Shown piece by piece: positions 54,501 to 63,065 of a stretch of 64,000 nt of DNA. The position numbers and the translations under genes were made by a program. Source of the stretch: Telopea speciosissima. Lineage: Eukaryota; Streptophyta; Magnoliopsida; Proteales; Proteaceae. The notes under the pieces are model-generated. The model saw nothing but the letters and a program-made list of their open reading frames with translations, did not search any database and was not told the origin of the DNA. The stretch spans positions 66,240,755 through 66,304,754 of the forward strand of contig NC_057922.1 of the NCBI RefSeq assembly GCF_018873765.1, read 5' to 3'. Each line of letters begins with the position of its first letter. Position 1 is the first letter of the stretch.

Positions 54501-56057
54501 CTGATAAAATAAGCCTATTTTGGTGATGAATCTGCATCTACTTCTTGGCTCCCATACCTTAGATTAGTTAACCAAAAATTCTGCATGGGAAAATGCTCTT
54601 TTCTGTAATCATTTAGATGTTGGATGGTAAAGTTGCAGTAGAGAGGCTCATTAAGTTAGTGCCTTGATTAGGTGGTTAAAACTTATCCATCCTGCTGCTT
54701 TTGGCAAAGGTAACCAACCAATCTTACTAATTTTTTTTGTGTGAAGGCAATCTATGAGTTGAGATCCACTTAACACTGTCTGGATATTTTCTGAACATGA
54801 GGAAGTATTGAGTGTTGGATGCCCCCCGATTTGTCTGTGTTCTCCCTGACCAGTCATTCCCAAAGGGTTGTGACTGGGTCTACCTTTTGTAGCTCTGATA
54901 TGAAACTTGTTGGCTTTAGCAATCAGTTCTGATTATTTATTTACTCTTTATTTTGTATTCTTAAGGGTTTCTATGTAAAGATGATCAGCTACATTCAAAC
55001 TTCTTATGCATTGGTGGTTTCTTGTACATTGCACCAGGTCCTGCTGCGTAGGTTTCGGATAACCCACAATCTCTCTTTGGATGGAGTTTTAGACTATTTA
55101 AACTCCAAGAAGATGACTGAGGCTGGTCCTTTAGATTTGATTGATGATGACAATAGTGATGTAGAGGAAGGCATTGATAAGCAAACCCGAGGGAAGTTGG
55201 GCTATGACTTGCCTGGGTCTATGCCGAACCGTGGAAGGCCTGTAATTCGGACAAAATGCTTGAGGATAGCACCGACTGGCAGGTTTTGGGCAGCTGCAAC
55301 AACAGAGGGAGTCTTGGTGTATTCAATAGACGAATCCTTTATATTTGATCCCACTGATCTTGACATGGATGTTACACCTGAGGTACTCACCATTCTGTTT
55401 GGCATTCGAGTCTCTTAAGAGGGTTATTTAAATCTCAAGAAAGTTTTTGTTTAGTTTTGCTGCAACCGAGTATTTATTACTTTTGACCTTTCAGGCAAAT
55501 GTTTATTTTCAGGGCCTGATTCTTTTTTTAATCATGGTGTTGCACAGGCAGTTGATGATGCTCTTGATGACGATCAACCTCAGAGGGCACTATTGCTCAG
55601 CCTCCGTCTGAATGAAGACACTCTAATAAAAAAATGCATTGTTTCTGTAAAGCCAGTGGATATAAAAGCAGTTGCTTTATCGATCCCTTTCAAATATTTG
55701 CAGAGGCTAATTGAGGCATTTGCAGATCTTCTAGAAAGCTGTCCACATTTGGAGTTCATTCTTAGATGGTGTGAGGTATGTGTCATTGCTTTAGTTTCTT
55801 TTGCTGTTTACATTAAGATACACTCTGCTCATCATTGTACATCTGGGCCACTTTATAAAATATTGTTTTACCTTTCGGAACTGCAGGAGCTCTGCACAGT
55901 TCATGGTCACTCTATTCAACAGAATTCCAGAAGTTTGACTCCGGCTTTAAGGTCATTGCAGAAGTCCATTACAAGATTGCATCAGGATCTGGCGGATACT
56001 TGCTCCTCCAATCAGTATTTGCTTCAATATTTATGCTCAATGCGCAGCAAAAATTGA
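44349..56057 (+). CDS. PWP2: Periodic tryptophan protein 2 (UTP1), whole gene (7 coding exons)
   Basis: Exons 44349-45578, 47450-47701, 47779-47871, 48115-48486, 55038-55382, 55548-55775 and 55887-56057. All junctions are GT-AG, every exon is a multiple of three, and the total is 2691 nt and 896 aa, close to plant PWP2 length. It begins MNFRFQNLLGAPYRGGNAVI, the conserved PWP2 start. Residues about 50-620 form WD40 repeats (KPVSAIKFSPDGALIAIG, VTALDWSPDSDYVLVGSKDL, NCLAYSSDSQLLATGADDNK, VHGLMFSPSS, LASSSWDKSVRLWDVFE). Residues about 765-885 form the Utp12 domain. PWP2 is a UTP-B subunit of the U3 snoRNP/small-subunit processome, acting in the nucleolus in 18S rRNA maturation. Introns 1 and 4 carry transposons (1.9 and 6.6 kb) without damage to the frame. 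Confidence 0.95.
45695..47369. mobile_element. Non-autonomous TIR DNA transposon in PWP2 intron 1
   Basis: The ends GGTCTCTTTGGTATCATTTT and the reverse complement at 47338-47369 form TIRs of about 28 bp. They are flanked by a 5-bp repeat CCAAG (45690-45694 and 47370-47374). The 1675-bp interior has A/T-rich shoulders and a more complex centre (46440-47100) without transposase motifs. The superfamily is uncertain: the duplication length does not match a typical hAT (8 bp) or Mutator (9 bp) element. Confidence 0.75.
47450..47701 (+). CDS. PWP2: PWP2 exon 2
   Basis: Acceptor GCTACAG|GTGTGG, donor TTTGAG|GTACAA. It reads VWTVSSGSCFVTFSEHTNAV and LDGTVRAWDMFRYRNFRTF, which is WD40 sequence continuing DDNKVK from exon 1. 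Confidence 0.95.
47779..47871 (+). CDS. PWP2: PWP2 exon 3
   Basis: Acceptor CTGTAG|ATTTTTG, donor TCAAGT|GTAAG. It reads IFVWSMKTGRLLDVLSGHEG then PVHGLMFSPSS. Confidence 0.94.
48115..48486 (+). CDS. PWP2: PWP2 exon 4
   Basis: Acceptor CCTGTAG|GCAATC, donor GATCAG|GTTAGT. It reads AILASSSWDKSVRLWDVFEG through CILAGGSSKYICMYDVVDQ. The next exon lies 6.55 kb away across a Gypsy element. Confidence 0.95.
49453..50947 (-). mobile_element. Nested solo LTR (same family)
   Basis: Starts TAATGTAGTCCTAGATAGG, ends CTCTGCATCA, and is flanked by a perfect 5-bp duplication TAGGG (49448-49452 and 50948-50952). It interrupts the left LTR exactly where the right LTR reads CAATATTGGGTTAGGG. At 1495 bp it is a diverged subfamily. 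This case fixes the family's LTR termini. Confidence 0.88.
52164..52556 (-). other. Acidic open frame with a 56-residue direct repeat, element-internal
   Basis: The 130-codon frame contains two copies of a 168-bp unit (for example QEIIDIQDVVLE twice and NVEEIK twice, spaced 56 residues). It is rich in Glu/Val/Thr and matches no family I know. It lies between Gag and the 3' LTR where Pol would normally be. Stops lie at both ends, so it may be a tandem-repeat artefact rather than a protein. Confidence 0.55.
52799..53278 (-). pseudogene. Ty3/Gypsy Gag N-terminal fragment
   Basis: Starts MDEHGRPVLPAAPDPLAKVI directly at the primer site and contains the Gag core FKVWDYDGRPDPQVFYDWLA, TLDDYFDWYYLSDPRKMRLA and LVGPTHEWWR. 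The frame stops after 159 codons. Full Gag proteins of this type continue for several hundred residues with a CCHC finger, so this is a truncated Gag. Confidence 0.8.
53279..53290 (-). promoter_or_regulatory. Gypsy-type element primer binding site
   Basis: The minus strand reads TGGTATCAGAGC two bases from the LTR end and just before the Gag ATG; complementary to initiator methionine tRNA. Confidence 0.88.
53293..54540 (-). repeat. Gypsy-type 5' LTR
   Basis: Shares with the left LTR the AACTAGGAGCCAGACAACCA start, GAATCGGCTAGGTCAAAATA, ACCACCCGGGCTTC repeats and a TATATAAAAGACTC promoter-like motif read in either direction. It ends GATGAATCTGCATCTA. Confidence 0.82.
55038..55382 (+). CDS. 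PWP2: PWP2 exon 5
   Basis: Acceptor GCACCAG|GTCCTG, donor CCTGAG|GTACTC. It reads VLLRRFRITHNLSLDGVLDY and the conserved RIAPTGRFWAAATTEGVLVY. The open frame before the acceptor is intron. Confidence 0.95.
55548..55775 (+). CDS. PWP2: PWP2 exon 6
   Basis: Acceptor TGCACAG|GCAGTT, donor TGTGAG|GTATGT. It reads LLSLRLNEDTLIKKCI and YLQRLIEAFADLLESCPHLE, the core of the Utp12 domain. Confidence 0.95.
55887..56057 (+). CDS. PWP2: PWP2 exon 7
   Basis: Acceptor CTGCAG|GAGCTC; TGA stop at 56055-56057. It reads ELCTVHGHSIQQNSRSLTPA, then LRSLQKSITRLHQDLADTCS and ends CSMRSKN. Confidence 0.95.
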   Translation, partial: ELCTVHGHSIQQNSRSLTPALRSLQKSITRLHQDLADTCSSNQYLLQYLCSMRSKN

Positions 56058-56112
56058 AACAATCCTGTAAAAGATATAGGGAGGAGGGGGGTGGATGGCA
56101 TGGGCTGCATTC

Positions 56113-56264
56113 AAATTTTGTAGAAATTTAGCGGCATAACTGAACTGTATACCAGTGGAGGGTGTTTGAGGCCTGTAAATTTCTCCTTTAAATTTTGTAG
56201 AAAATTAGCGGCATAACTGAACTGTATACCAGTGCGGTATTTGAGGCCTGTAATTTTCTCCTTT
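56113..56264 (+). repeat. 77-bp tandem duplication in the PWP2 3' region
   Basis: Two copies (from 56113 and from 56190) share AAATTTTGTAGAAA, AGCGGCATAACTGAACTG and GAGGCCTGTAA.TTTCTCC with a few differences. It starts 56 bp after the stop codon, so it probably lies in the 3' UTR. Confidence 0.9.
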
Positions 56265-57340
56265 ATCTGTTTGTTAATTTTTAATTTTCTATGCTTCTTT
56301 CTTCTAAAGGGATTACCCTCCTAGCTTCTAAGGTGAAAAAGAATAATTTTGCCATTTACCTTTGATTGTTATGAAACAAAAACAAAGAAATAGAAATAGT
56401 TGAAGAACTATGGCCTTCAAAGCAAATGGCCCGAAAACAAGCAACTAAGGATTTAATAATCACAGAATTGTAGAAAAAAATTTCATTATAGAAGAAAGCT
56501 CCCCTCCCCAAGAAAACACAATAGAGCATGGTAAAGTTGGAAGCCAATCTAATGTCTTATGTGTAGAGGATCAAACTACGTCATGCCAGGGATCAAGTCT
56601 CATACTTAGAGAGACTTCCAAAATAAATTGCATTGGTATAAGCTGCTGCTCATCACTCAATGATTCGGAACTGGAGGGACACTAAGCAACACAACCGTCT
56701 CAATTGTCATGATCAGCTGGGCTCATGTTATTGTGTTTAAGAATTCATGGTTGGATGCTCTTCTAAGTAATGGATATTAAATCCCAACTCCTAATGAGTA
56801 TTTGTGGCCTATGTTATGATAAATTAAAACTGGTAGAACTTACAAATTCCCTTGAACTTCTCCTTCAACTCGATTATGTGTTCACACTTTGTGGATCTGA
56901 AGTAGAAATCCGGGAAGTCAGTGTGGTATGTAATGTTGGATGGATATGGATTTGCTGTGCCAATGGTCAGCACCGTTGTGGGACCCTTGGTTCGTTGTGC
57001 TTCGAAAATTTCTTCCACGTATTTCCGTTGTTTGTTTCTCAGTCAATAGGGGCCTGCATGATAACATTTGTTTCTCTATTCTTCTGTTTTTGTTGTTCTT
57101 GAGAACAAAAAAATAAGAGAAATCCGTTTGTTAACATGGGTTCATTTTTTTTTTGTTCCTGGGAATGAGCCGGGACAAGAAAGTTGCTGAGAAATAGGAA
57201 AAAAGAAGCTCCAATTTGAAGCTTCTCTGTCCTAGAAATAAAAGGAAAAAATAAGAGAGGAGTTGCTCTTTAATGACCACATGCTTAATTTGATGGGCAA
57301 AACACTAATTTCATGTTCAAAATAAAACACCGCCTCCAAT
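56265..57340. other. Downstream of PWP2, nothing recognised
   Basis: Unique-looking, moderately AT-rich DNA. The open frames at 56770-57102 show no family resemblance. No element ends recognised. Confidence 0.4.
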
Positions 57341-57683
57341 GAAACTTCAACCACCATCACCGCCGCCACTACTTCCATCACCAACACCACCACCACCTCC
57401 ACCTCCACCTCCACCTCCGCCACTACCACCACCACCACCTCCGCCACAGCCACTGCCACCTGTATCACCACCACCTCCGCCATAGCCACTACTACCACTA
57501 CCACCACCACCACTAGCTCCACCTCAACCACCACCACCACCACCGCCACCACCACTACCTCCACCGCCACCTCCACCTCTACCTCCGCCACTACCACCAC
57601 CACCATCTCCGCCACCACCACTGCCACCTCTATCGCCACCACCTCTGCCACAGCCATCACTACCACCACCACCACTTCCACCG
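57341..57683 (+). repeat. Compound (CCA/CCT/CCG)n trinucleotide tract
   Basis: About 340 bp of CCACCA, CCTCCA, CCGCCA and CATCAC-type triplets. The minus strand can be read as Gly/Ser- or Val/Glu-rich open frames in more than one phase, as expected from triplet periodicity. No signal peptide, splice context or start supports a gene. Confidence 0.88.
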
Positions 57684-58640
57684 CATGAATTATCTAAAAT
57701 GATCAAAATAACCTTCATGACTCTTAGTATTTTTATTGATTTACCCCAATTCACTTCTCATAAAGCTCGGATTGACTTGAGCAATGTGTTATCACATTTG
57801 TGTTAGCCTTCCAAAGTTTCCCAGATTCTTATTCATAATAAGGAGAGAACAAGAGAGAGTTACATACTCTTGAGTCTTGATCAAGATTATGCAAATTTTG
57901 ACTCAACTTAGATGATATGATCGAGTCAAAAATTGGTTTTCTAACTAGAGTATCAAAATCTTTATTCTTTAGCAATTCGAAACAAACTATGGTATCAAAG
58001 TATTATTTTTTTTTTTTGGGTTGAAGATAAATTTATTGAGAAGGGGAGTATGAAACAGCCGCAGCATCCAAGTTACAAAGTTCCTAGAGCAAGGAGTGAA
58101 ATGTGGCCAACATGTCTCACATGCTCAAGACATGGTATCAAAATCTTCTTCTTTAGCAATTTGGAACCCTTCATTGTCAAGCATAATTCAAGGAATCAGT
58201 ACTAAGACAGCTAAATTGGTTGATTCAAATTAGAATCGACAACAAGTGATCCCGATTCTGGTTGAATCTGATCCAACATTTTTAGATCATTTTAGCTGAA
58301 TCTCGTCGGCTGATTCAGATCGAAATGGGATCAGAATCAGATCTCTTGAAGCAAGCTGTCTTTTTTTTGGAGGGGGGGGGTTAAGTTTGAAGCATGCTGT
58401 CCATTTTTTTTTTTTTTGGGTGCATTTGTCGAAGGCCTATTGGCCATTAGGGCCCCACAAGAAGGCAAGGAGAAGACCCACAAGAGATCCATATGGACCT
58501 ACAACGACTCCACTTCTTGGAAAGCAAGTAAAGAGTGAACTTGGTGCCACTAACTTGAACCACCGGTCAAGCTCCGGACGCAATTCTCCCATGGAAGTGA
58601 CGAATATGATGCTGTCTGTTAGTCGTTGCTTTACTAGTTT
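57684..58640. other. Intergenic, nothing firm
   Basis: AT-rich DNA with homopolymer runs (T at 58005-58017, G at 58372-58380, T at 58406-58418). The stretch beginning TTGAAGATAAATTTATTGAG at 58020 next to a T-run may be the antisense tail of a retroelement. Confidence 0.35.
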
Positions 58641-58660
58641 CTACAGAACAAGGATCAAAT

Positions 58661-58968
58661 GGCCCAATAAGGATGCGGGCCCACTTAGAGACTGGCCCAA
58701 TAAGGATGCGGGCCCACTTAGAGACTGGCCCAATAAAGCTTAGATGATCAATGGCTGGTTGCGCTAGGGAGAGTTTGGGCTTATTTAAAAAAAAAAAAAA
58801 AGGGATTGAGTTTAGGCGAGAGACGGAAATTTCGCTTCCATTTCCGAGTATTGGACCGTACGGATCAAGAAGACTCCTGTGTGTTTCTGGGTGTGTGTTT
58901 TTTTGGTTCTGGAGGAGAGAGCACCTAGCGTTTCAGGAGCAAATCTTGTCTTAAACCCTAAACCCTAG
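58661..58968 (+). promoter_or_regulatory. Promoter region with GGCCCA repeats and telobox
   Basis: A 33-bp unit starting GGCCCAATAAGGATGCGGGC occurs twice in full (58661-58693 and 58694-58726) and once in part (58727-58737), so GGCCCA motifs occur five times in under 80 bp. AAACCCTAAACCCTAG follows at 58953-58968. GGCCCA/TGGGCC (site II) plus telobox is a known combination in promoters of plant ribosomal and cell-growth genes. It lies 110-420 bp upstream of the ATG at 59078. The role is inferred from motifs only. Confidence 0.6.
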
Positions 58969-59077
58969 TTCTTCCCTTAACCCACGCGTGTCGCAACACA
59001 ATATAGGGATATGGAGTTCTATTGTGGATCATACCTTGTTTCGTCGAGCTGTTCTTGATTGGATTCGCGTTTTGTAG

Positions 59078-59217
59078 ATGGAGGGACTAAAGCAAGGCCT
59101 TTTTTCGCTTTCGAAAGATAAAGAGCCGACTTCTTCCATCAGTTCTTCCAAAAGAGATTTCGCCGGCCCAACTTCCTCCGCCGACCAGTCTGGCGTTTTG
59201 ATCACCAGAGCTCCCAG
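59078..59217 (+). CDS. First coding exon of an unidentified gene
   Basis: The ATG at 59078 opens MEGLKQGLFSLSKDKEPTSS, then ISSSKRDFAGPTSSADQSGV and LITRAPR, followed by a donor CCCAG|GTATTT (GT at 59218-59219). The codon pattern, the GC content higher than its flanks, and the promoter motifs upstream suggest a real gene running out of the window to the right. I do not recognise the family. The Ser-rich N-terminus resembles a disordered leader. No second exon could be identified among the repeats that follow. Confidence 0.5.
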
Positions 59218-60420
59218 GTATTTTAATCGAATCACTCTTTTTCTCTTCTTCTATCCTCATTAGTCATTACTTACTGTTAAAGTTTTTATCGGTAGACTGA
59301 GTCGGCACTTGGTTTTGTTTACCTGAGGTCGACTCATTCTGTGCAAAATTTTTACCTGAATCGATTCGAATTTGGTGAGTGTGTTGACTCCCCCACTCTT
59401 AGATCTTTAAGAGTTGTACTGCCTCACTGTCTGGAACATTTCCAGGCTTTTTGTCGAAGAAGTTTTGTCACTGATCCGTGAATCCGTTTCCAGTTATCCT
59501 GATTACTACGTTTCTAGTGATGAAGCTTACACTTCCAAAAGCAAATATCAATTGGAGTCAAATTAGTCGAATGATACTATGACATTTTGGGAAACTAGTG
59601 CTATGCATGATTAGTATGTATCTCATTCAAAGTTATAGCGTGGGATTATGTTGCATGTACAGTTACCAGTAGGAGCTGCACTGACTCCCAGCAGATTTGG
59701 ACACTGAACTCACACAGTCACACGTGGAAGGGGACTGACATGGGTGTCTAGAATAGATGTTCTGTGCTGATATATTTATCCTTTTTTCTCTCTGATGTAA
59801 CAGAGGAGAGGGTTCTTCCTCCAAATTTAGAAGTCAAAGGAGGGGCTATTTTACCCATCTAGTTGTTTTAAAGCAGTGGGTCCATTAGACTAAGGCTCAT
59901 GGGGACTAAGACTGTTTGAACTGTAGGACCAGGCTGTTAGGCCTCCAGCTGCTAGAAAAGAATAATCTGATGTCCTGTCTGCTTCTGAAACGTTGGTTAA
60001 ACACTTAAACTGCCTAGGTTTCCAGAAAGCTCCAAAATTTGCCTTGTATTGCTTACTGTTATTGGAGGACTAGTATTAAAGGGACTTACTGCCTTAGGAG
60101 AGAAGAGGTGGTGGGGGTGGGGATTTGGATTTTAGATGAGCTGAGGACAATGTCTCTATGATCTTCTGGGTTTATGTTTTCAAAGTGGTGATTTGTGTTT
60201 AAGGTTGATCTTTGGTGAGTTGTGATAAAGCTAGAAAACAGAAGGTATAATCTCTGCTGGTTCCTTCCATTTTAATCATGGAAGAAGGAAGTATGTACTG
60301 CCATTTTCCATCCTTTAAGAACTTAAGATTGAAAGCATGTACAGGGAGATGGATAATTTTATTTTTGGATTGGAGTTTTGGCCCCGTGATACTGCTGTTG
60401 GTTGTTTTTTCACCTTTATG
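59218..60420. other. Proposed intron 1 of the unidentified gene
   Basis: T-rich, intron-like composition with no recognised coding block or element ends before the LINE tail at 60430. Confidence 0.35.
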
Positions 60421-60429
60421 TTCATAAAT

Positions 60430-60585
60430 ATATTTACAACAACAACAACAAAGCCTTTTCCCAATAAAATGGGGGTATGCTACATGGATCCTTGTTCTCC
60501 AATCAGATCTGTTCGATGTCATACAAGATATGAGACCTAAGCTCTGCATGTCTTTCCTCACTACTTCACTTAGGGTTAATTTAGG
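60430..60585 (-). mobile_element. RTE-type LINE 3' end, cut by an LTR
   Basis: The plus strand reads ACAACAACAACAAAGCC then AATGGGGGTATGCTACATGG and ATCAGATCTGTTCGATGTC. This is the reverse complement of the plant RTE LINE tail (GGATCCATGTAGC...GGCTTTGTTGTTGTTG). It stops abruptly at the LTR start at 60586. The same family is present at 1620-2720. Confidence 0.65.
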
Positions 60586-61852
60586 TAATGTAGTCCTAGA
60601 TAGGATAGGACCCTACTAGGGGCCAGGTGAACAGAAGTTCTGAAACTGATAACCGATTGGGCAGAATTGGGTAGTTTAGGGCAAAACTAGGGTTAATGCT
60701 AGGGTAAAGGGTGAGTGTGATATATGATAATGATGGGCAGGTCTAAAGGAAGCTAATGGTATAAGTTTTAATAGGTTTCAACAAAATTTGAAATTCTGGA
60801 AATTTTAGGGTTAGGGTATCGGGTTTTGGGAATGGTGAAATCTAGGGTTTAGAATAGGATTTATGGGCAGGGATTCAGGTCGAGCTCTATGCTGATAGGG
60901 AACAACACTCGGCCAGGTTTGGGTGAGTTCTGATTGGCAAATATGGCTGGACAGCAAGTTTAGGGTTTTGGGGTTTTAGAGAGATGAGGGGGATTAGGGT
61001 TAGGGTGTTGGGATGAGGCTGCAACTAAGGTCGAGTGGAGGGGGAGGTCTAAGGGGCTGTGATTGAATTTTGATGGTGATTGATGGAGGGAATTGGGCTA
61101 AACAGAATTTAGATGAAGTTAGGGTCAAGGGGATCGAGTGTGGGAATGTAGGTCTAGGTCAGAAGGTTAGAAACAGCAGGGTAGTTGCAGGAAAATAAAG
61201 TAACTCACTGGTTTTGCAGGAACTCAATAACAATAACTTGAATCAGCTTGTAGAAGAGTCTCCCGATCCGAACAGATGCAAGGAGTGAAGAAGAAGAACC
61301 TCCCGATCTTAACAGATGCAAGGAGTTGGCTGGTAATCCCCCAATTCCTCACCTTGAGATCTACAAGGCAGCAACACTCTCACAGGAGCAAAGGCAGCAA
61401 GCATAAACGATATATTTTTTTTAAAACTAAACTGTGGGGGAGCCTCCCACGATTCTGTTATTAATAAAGGCCTAAGGGCCAAATCCTAATGCAATTTCCT
61501 TCTCTCTTCCAAAATCGTGGAAGGAGTGTGAGACTAATAAACAACTTAAAACAAAAAGACCTATTTACCCTAACAACTTAAAACACTTTAAATAGCTGAG
61601 ATTCCTAAGTAACCAATAGGATATAAGATTCTACAAGCCAATAGGAACACTTCAATTAAATTAGACCAACTTAAATTGAACCAATTGGATGCAACCAATT
61701 TGAACCGGTTCAATTAAAAACACAAAAATAAAACTAAGTATAAAACTAGTCTAAGGCTGAAATAAACTAAGTATAAGATTATACTACGGCTCTTATTATG
61801 ACCCTATGCTTAGGGTGGCTTCTTCAACTTGAGTAGGCTTGGATCTACATCA
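60586..61852 (-). mobile_element. Gypsy-type LTR (left copy of right-edge element)
   Basis: Starts TAATGTAGTCCTAGATAGG and ends GGATCTACATCA, the same termini as the PWP2 intron 4 family. The next bases (ACTCTCCCCAACTT) give the minus-strand polypurine tract, so this is a 3' LTR of a minus-oriented element. Confidence 0.75.
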
Positions 61853-62238
61853 ACTCTCCCCAACTTAGAAATATTCATCTCCGATGAATGGGTGAAATCC
61901 ATGCGACATTCCTGCAACTTGGGGTTAAGTTTCTTGACATCATTAGTAGGAGTCCAAGTACTATGCTGTTTGGAAGAAACCCATCCACGAATTTTGTGAT
62001 GATGAGAGGGAAGCAACATGTGGACAACAACTCTTACACTTCCCGGGCAGAATTTTGGTGAGGCTGAAACAGTAGGAATAAAATCTTCAAGTCATGGAGC
62101 CTTCTCTTCAAAGAACCAAGGGGGCATCACAAATTCTATGTGTTCAACCTCCATAGGGTCTTCATTGTTAATAACCTTCTCATCGAGCTCCACCTCTGGA
62201 AGAGTAGCAACTTTCGGGCATAGAGACGGTTTATATCA
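61853..62238 (-). mobile_element. Internal fragment of the Gypsy-type element
   Basis: Closely parallels 51959-52200 of the PWP2 intron element: AACATGTGGA, CAGAATT.TGGT, AAAGAACCA and AATTCTATGTG motifs in the same order. It shows no long conserved frame and is cut by the Copia fragment. Confidence 0.65.
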
Positions 62239-62634
62239 TGAAGAAGATGAGGTGGTGTTAAGGGCAGCAACTAGATCGTAAGATCACCTCATAAGTGCTG
62301 CCCTAAGGTGAAGGGAAAGAACCAAGAAGAAAAGGAGAAAGAAGATCGAAGAAGAGAGGGAAGAAAGGAAAACAATGGAAGGAAGGAGGTGGGTTTTTGA
62401 CTTAGATCAGAATAGGGTTTTTTGGTCCTGCTCTGATACCATGTTAGCAAGACAGAAATTGGGGAAAATGGCTTAAGTGAGTAGTTTGTTCACTCAGCCC
62501 CTTCATTTATATCTTTCAATAATAAGGCAGAATTACAGGAATACCTTGTACAGCCGACTATGCTAGTAACAGGGAATAAGCACGTAGAAACAAGTAAAAA
62601 CCAAAAATACCCTTATAGGGTTACATACTTAACA
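62239..62634 (-). mobile_element. Truncated Copia element (5' LTR plus leader)
   Basis: A 193-bp LTR (TGTTAG...TTAACA, 62442-62634) with the primer site TGGTATCAGAGC (minus strand, 62430-62441) and about 190 bp of leader. The leader resembles that of Copia-2 (24240-24423: ACTAGATC.TA.GATCACCT, AGTGCTGCCCT). Gag-Pol and the other LTR are missing. Confidence 0.75.
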
Positions 62635-62934
62635 GTTTTCAACGTGGCTGCCCTTACTCTATATGTGGGCCATCATTTGGACGAAGGTGACACTGAGCAC
62701 GCATCACGACTTCCCCATTTTGCAGTCCCCATTGTTGCGGAGTTTACTACAATGTGGGGTGGCAAAGGCTACTACTACTCATTCCTTGTCAAATGGAAGG
62801 GACGACCTGAGCTTGACTGTACGTGGATCCATGCCGGTGGTTTCAAGCATCTCAACTGGGATCTCTACGAGCGTTATATATCACTCTTTCATTCATCGGA
62901 GACGAACGATTTTAAGAGGGTGGGGGGTTGCTGA
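62635..62934 (+). pseudogene. Ty3/Gypsy integrase C-terminus with chromodomain-like segment
   Basis: Plus strand reads FNVAALTLYVGHHLDEGDTE and FLVKWKGRPELDCTWIHAGG, ending at a stop at 62932-62934. The FLVKWKGRP..DCTWI block is typical of the chromodomain at the end of plant Gypsy integrases, which targets integration through histone marks. The rest of Pol is absent and its orientation is opposite to the surrounding LTRs, so it comes from a different element. Confidence 0.75.
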
Positions 62935-63065
62935 TTTAAATCGATTTCTAGGCTTAAAGTACAGACGAAGGAATCACAAAGGGGATGGTCCATCACTCAA
63001 AAAAATGGGCCATAGAGCCAACTAGCATAGGCTGGGCCAGCCCAATCGAGAGGGTGTTGTGGCTC

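Larger units (their letters stand above)
49245..54540 (-). mobile_element. Non-autonomous Ty3/Gypsy-type LTR element in PWP2 intron 4
   Basis: Minus-oriented. LTRs of about 1.25 kb (termini TGATG...CATTA in element sense) lie at 53293-54540 (5' LTR) and 49245-51958 (3' LTR, enlarged by a nested solo LTR). The internal region (51959-53292) is only 1.3 kb. It has a primer site TGGTATCAGAGC, a Gag fragment and an acidic repeat-containing frame, but no protease, reverse transcriptase or integrase. It therefore depends on other elements. The outer target duplication is unclear (CTACA against CTACT at best). Confidence 0.8.

Noticed and set aside
55202..55786. Minus-strand open frames opposite PWP2 exons 5 and 6
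   Set aside because: Antisense shadows of conserved PWP2 exons.
57232..57754. Glycine-rich or Val/Glu-rich protein on the minus strand
   Set aside because: The frames are open in several phases because of the CCN triplet repeat. There is no start context, signal peptide or splice structure.
62560..62634. Start of the chromodomain frame as a gene start
   Set aside because: These codons fall inside the truncated Copia LTR; the Gypsy similarity begins only at 62635.
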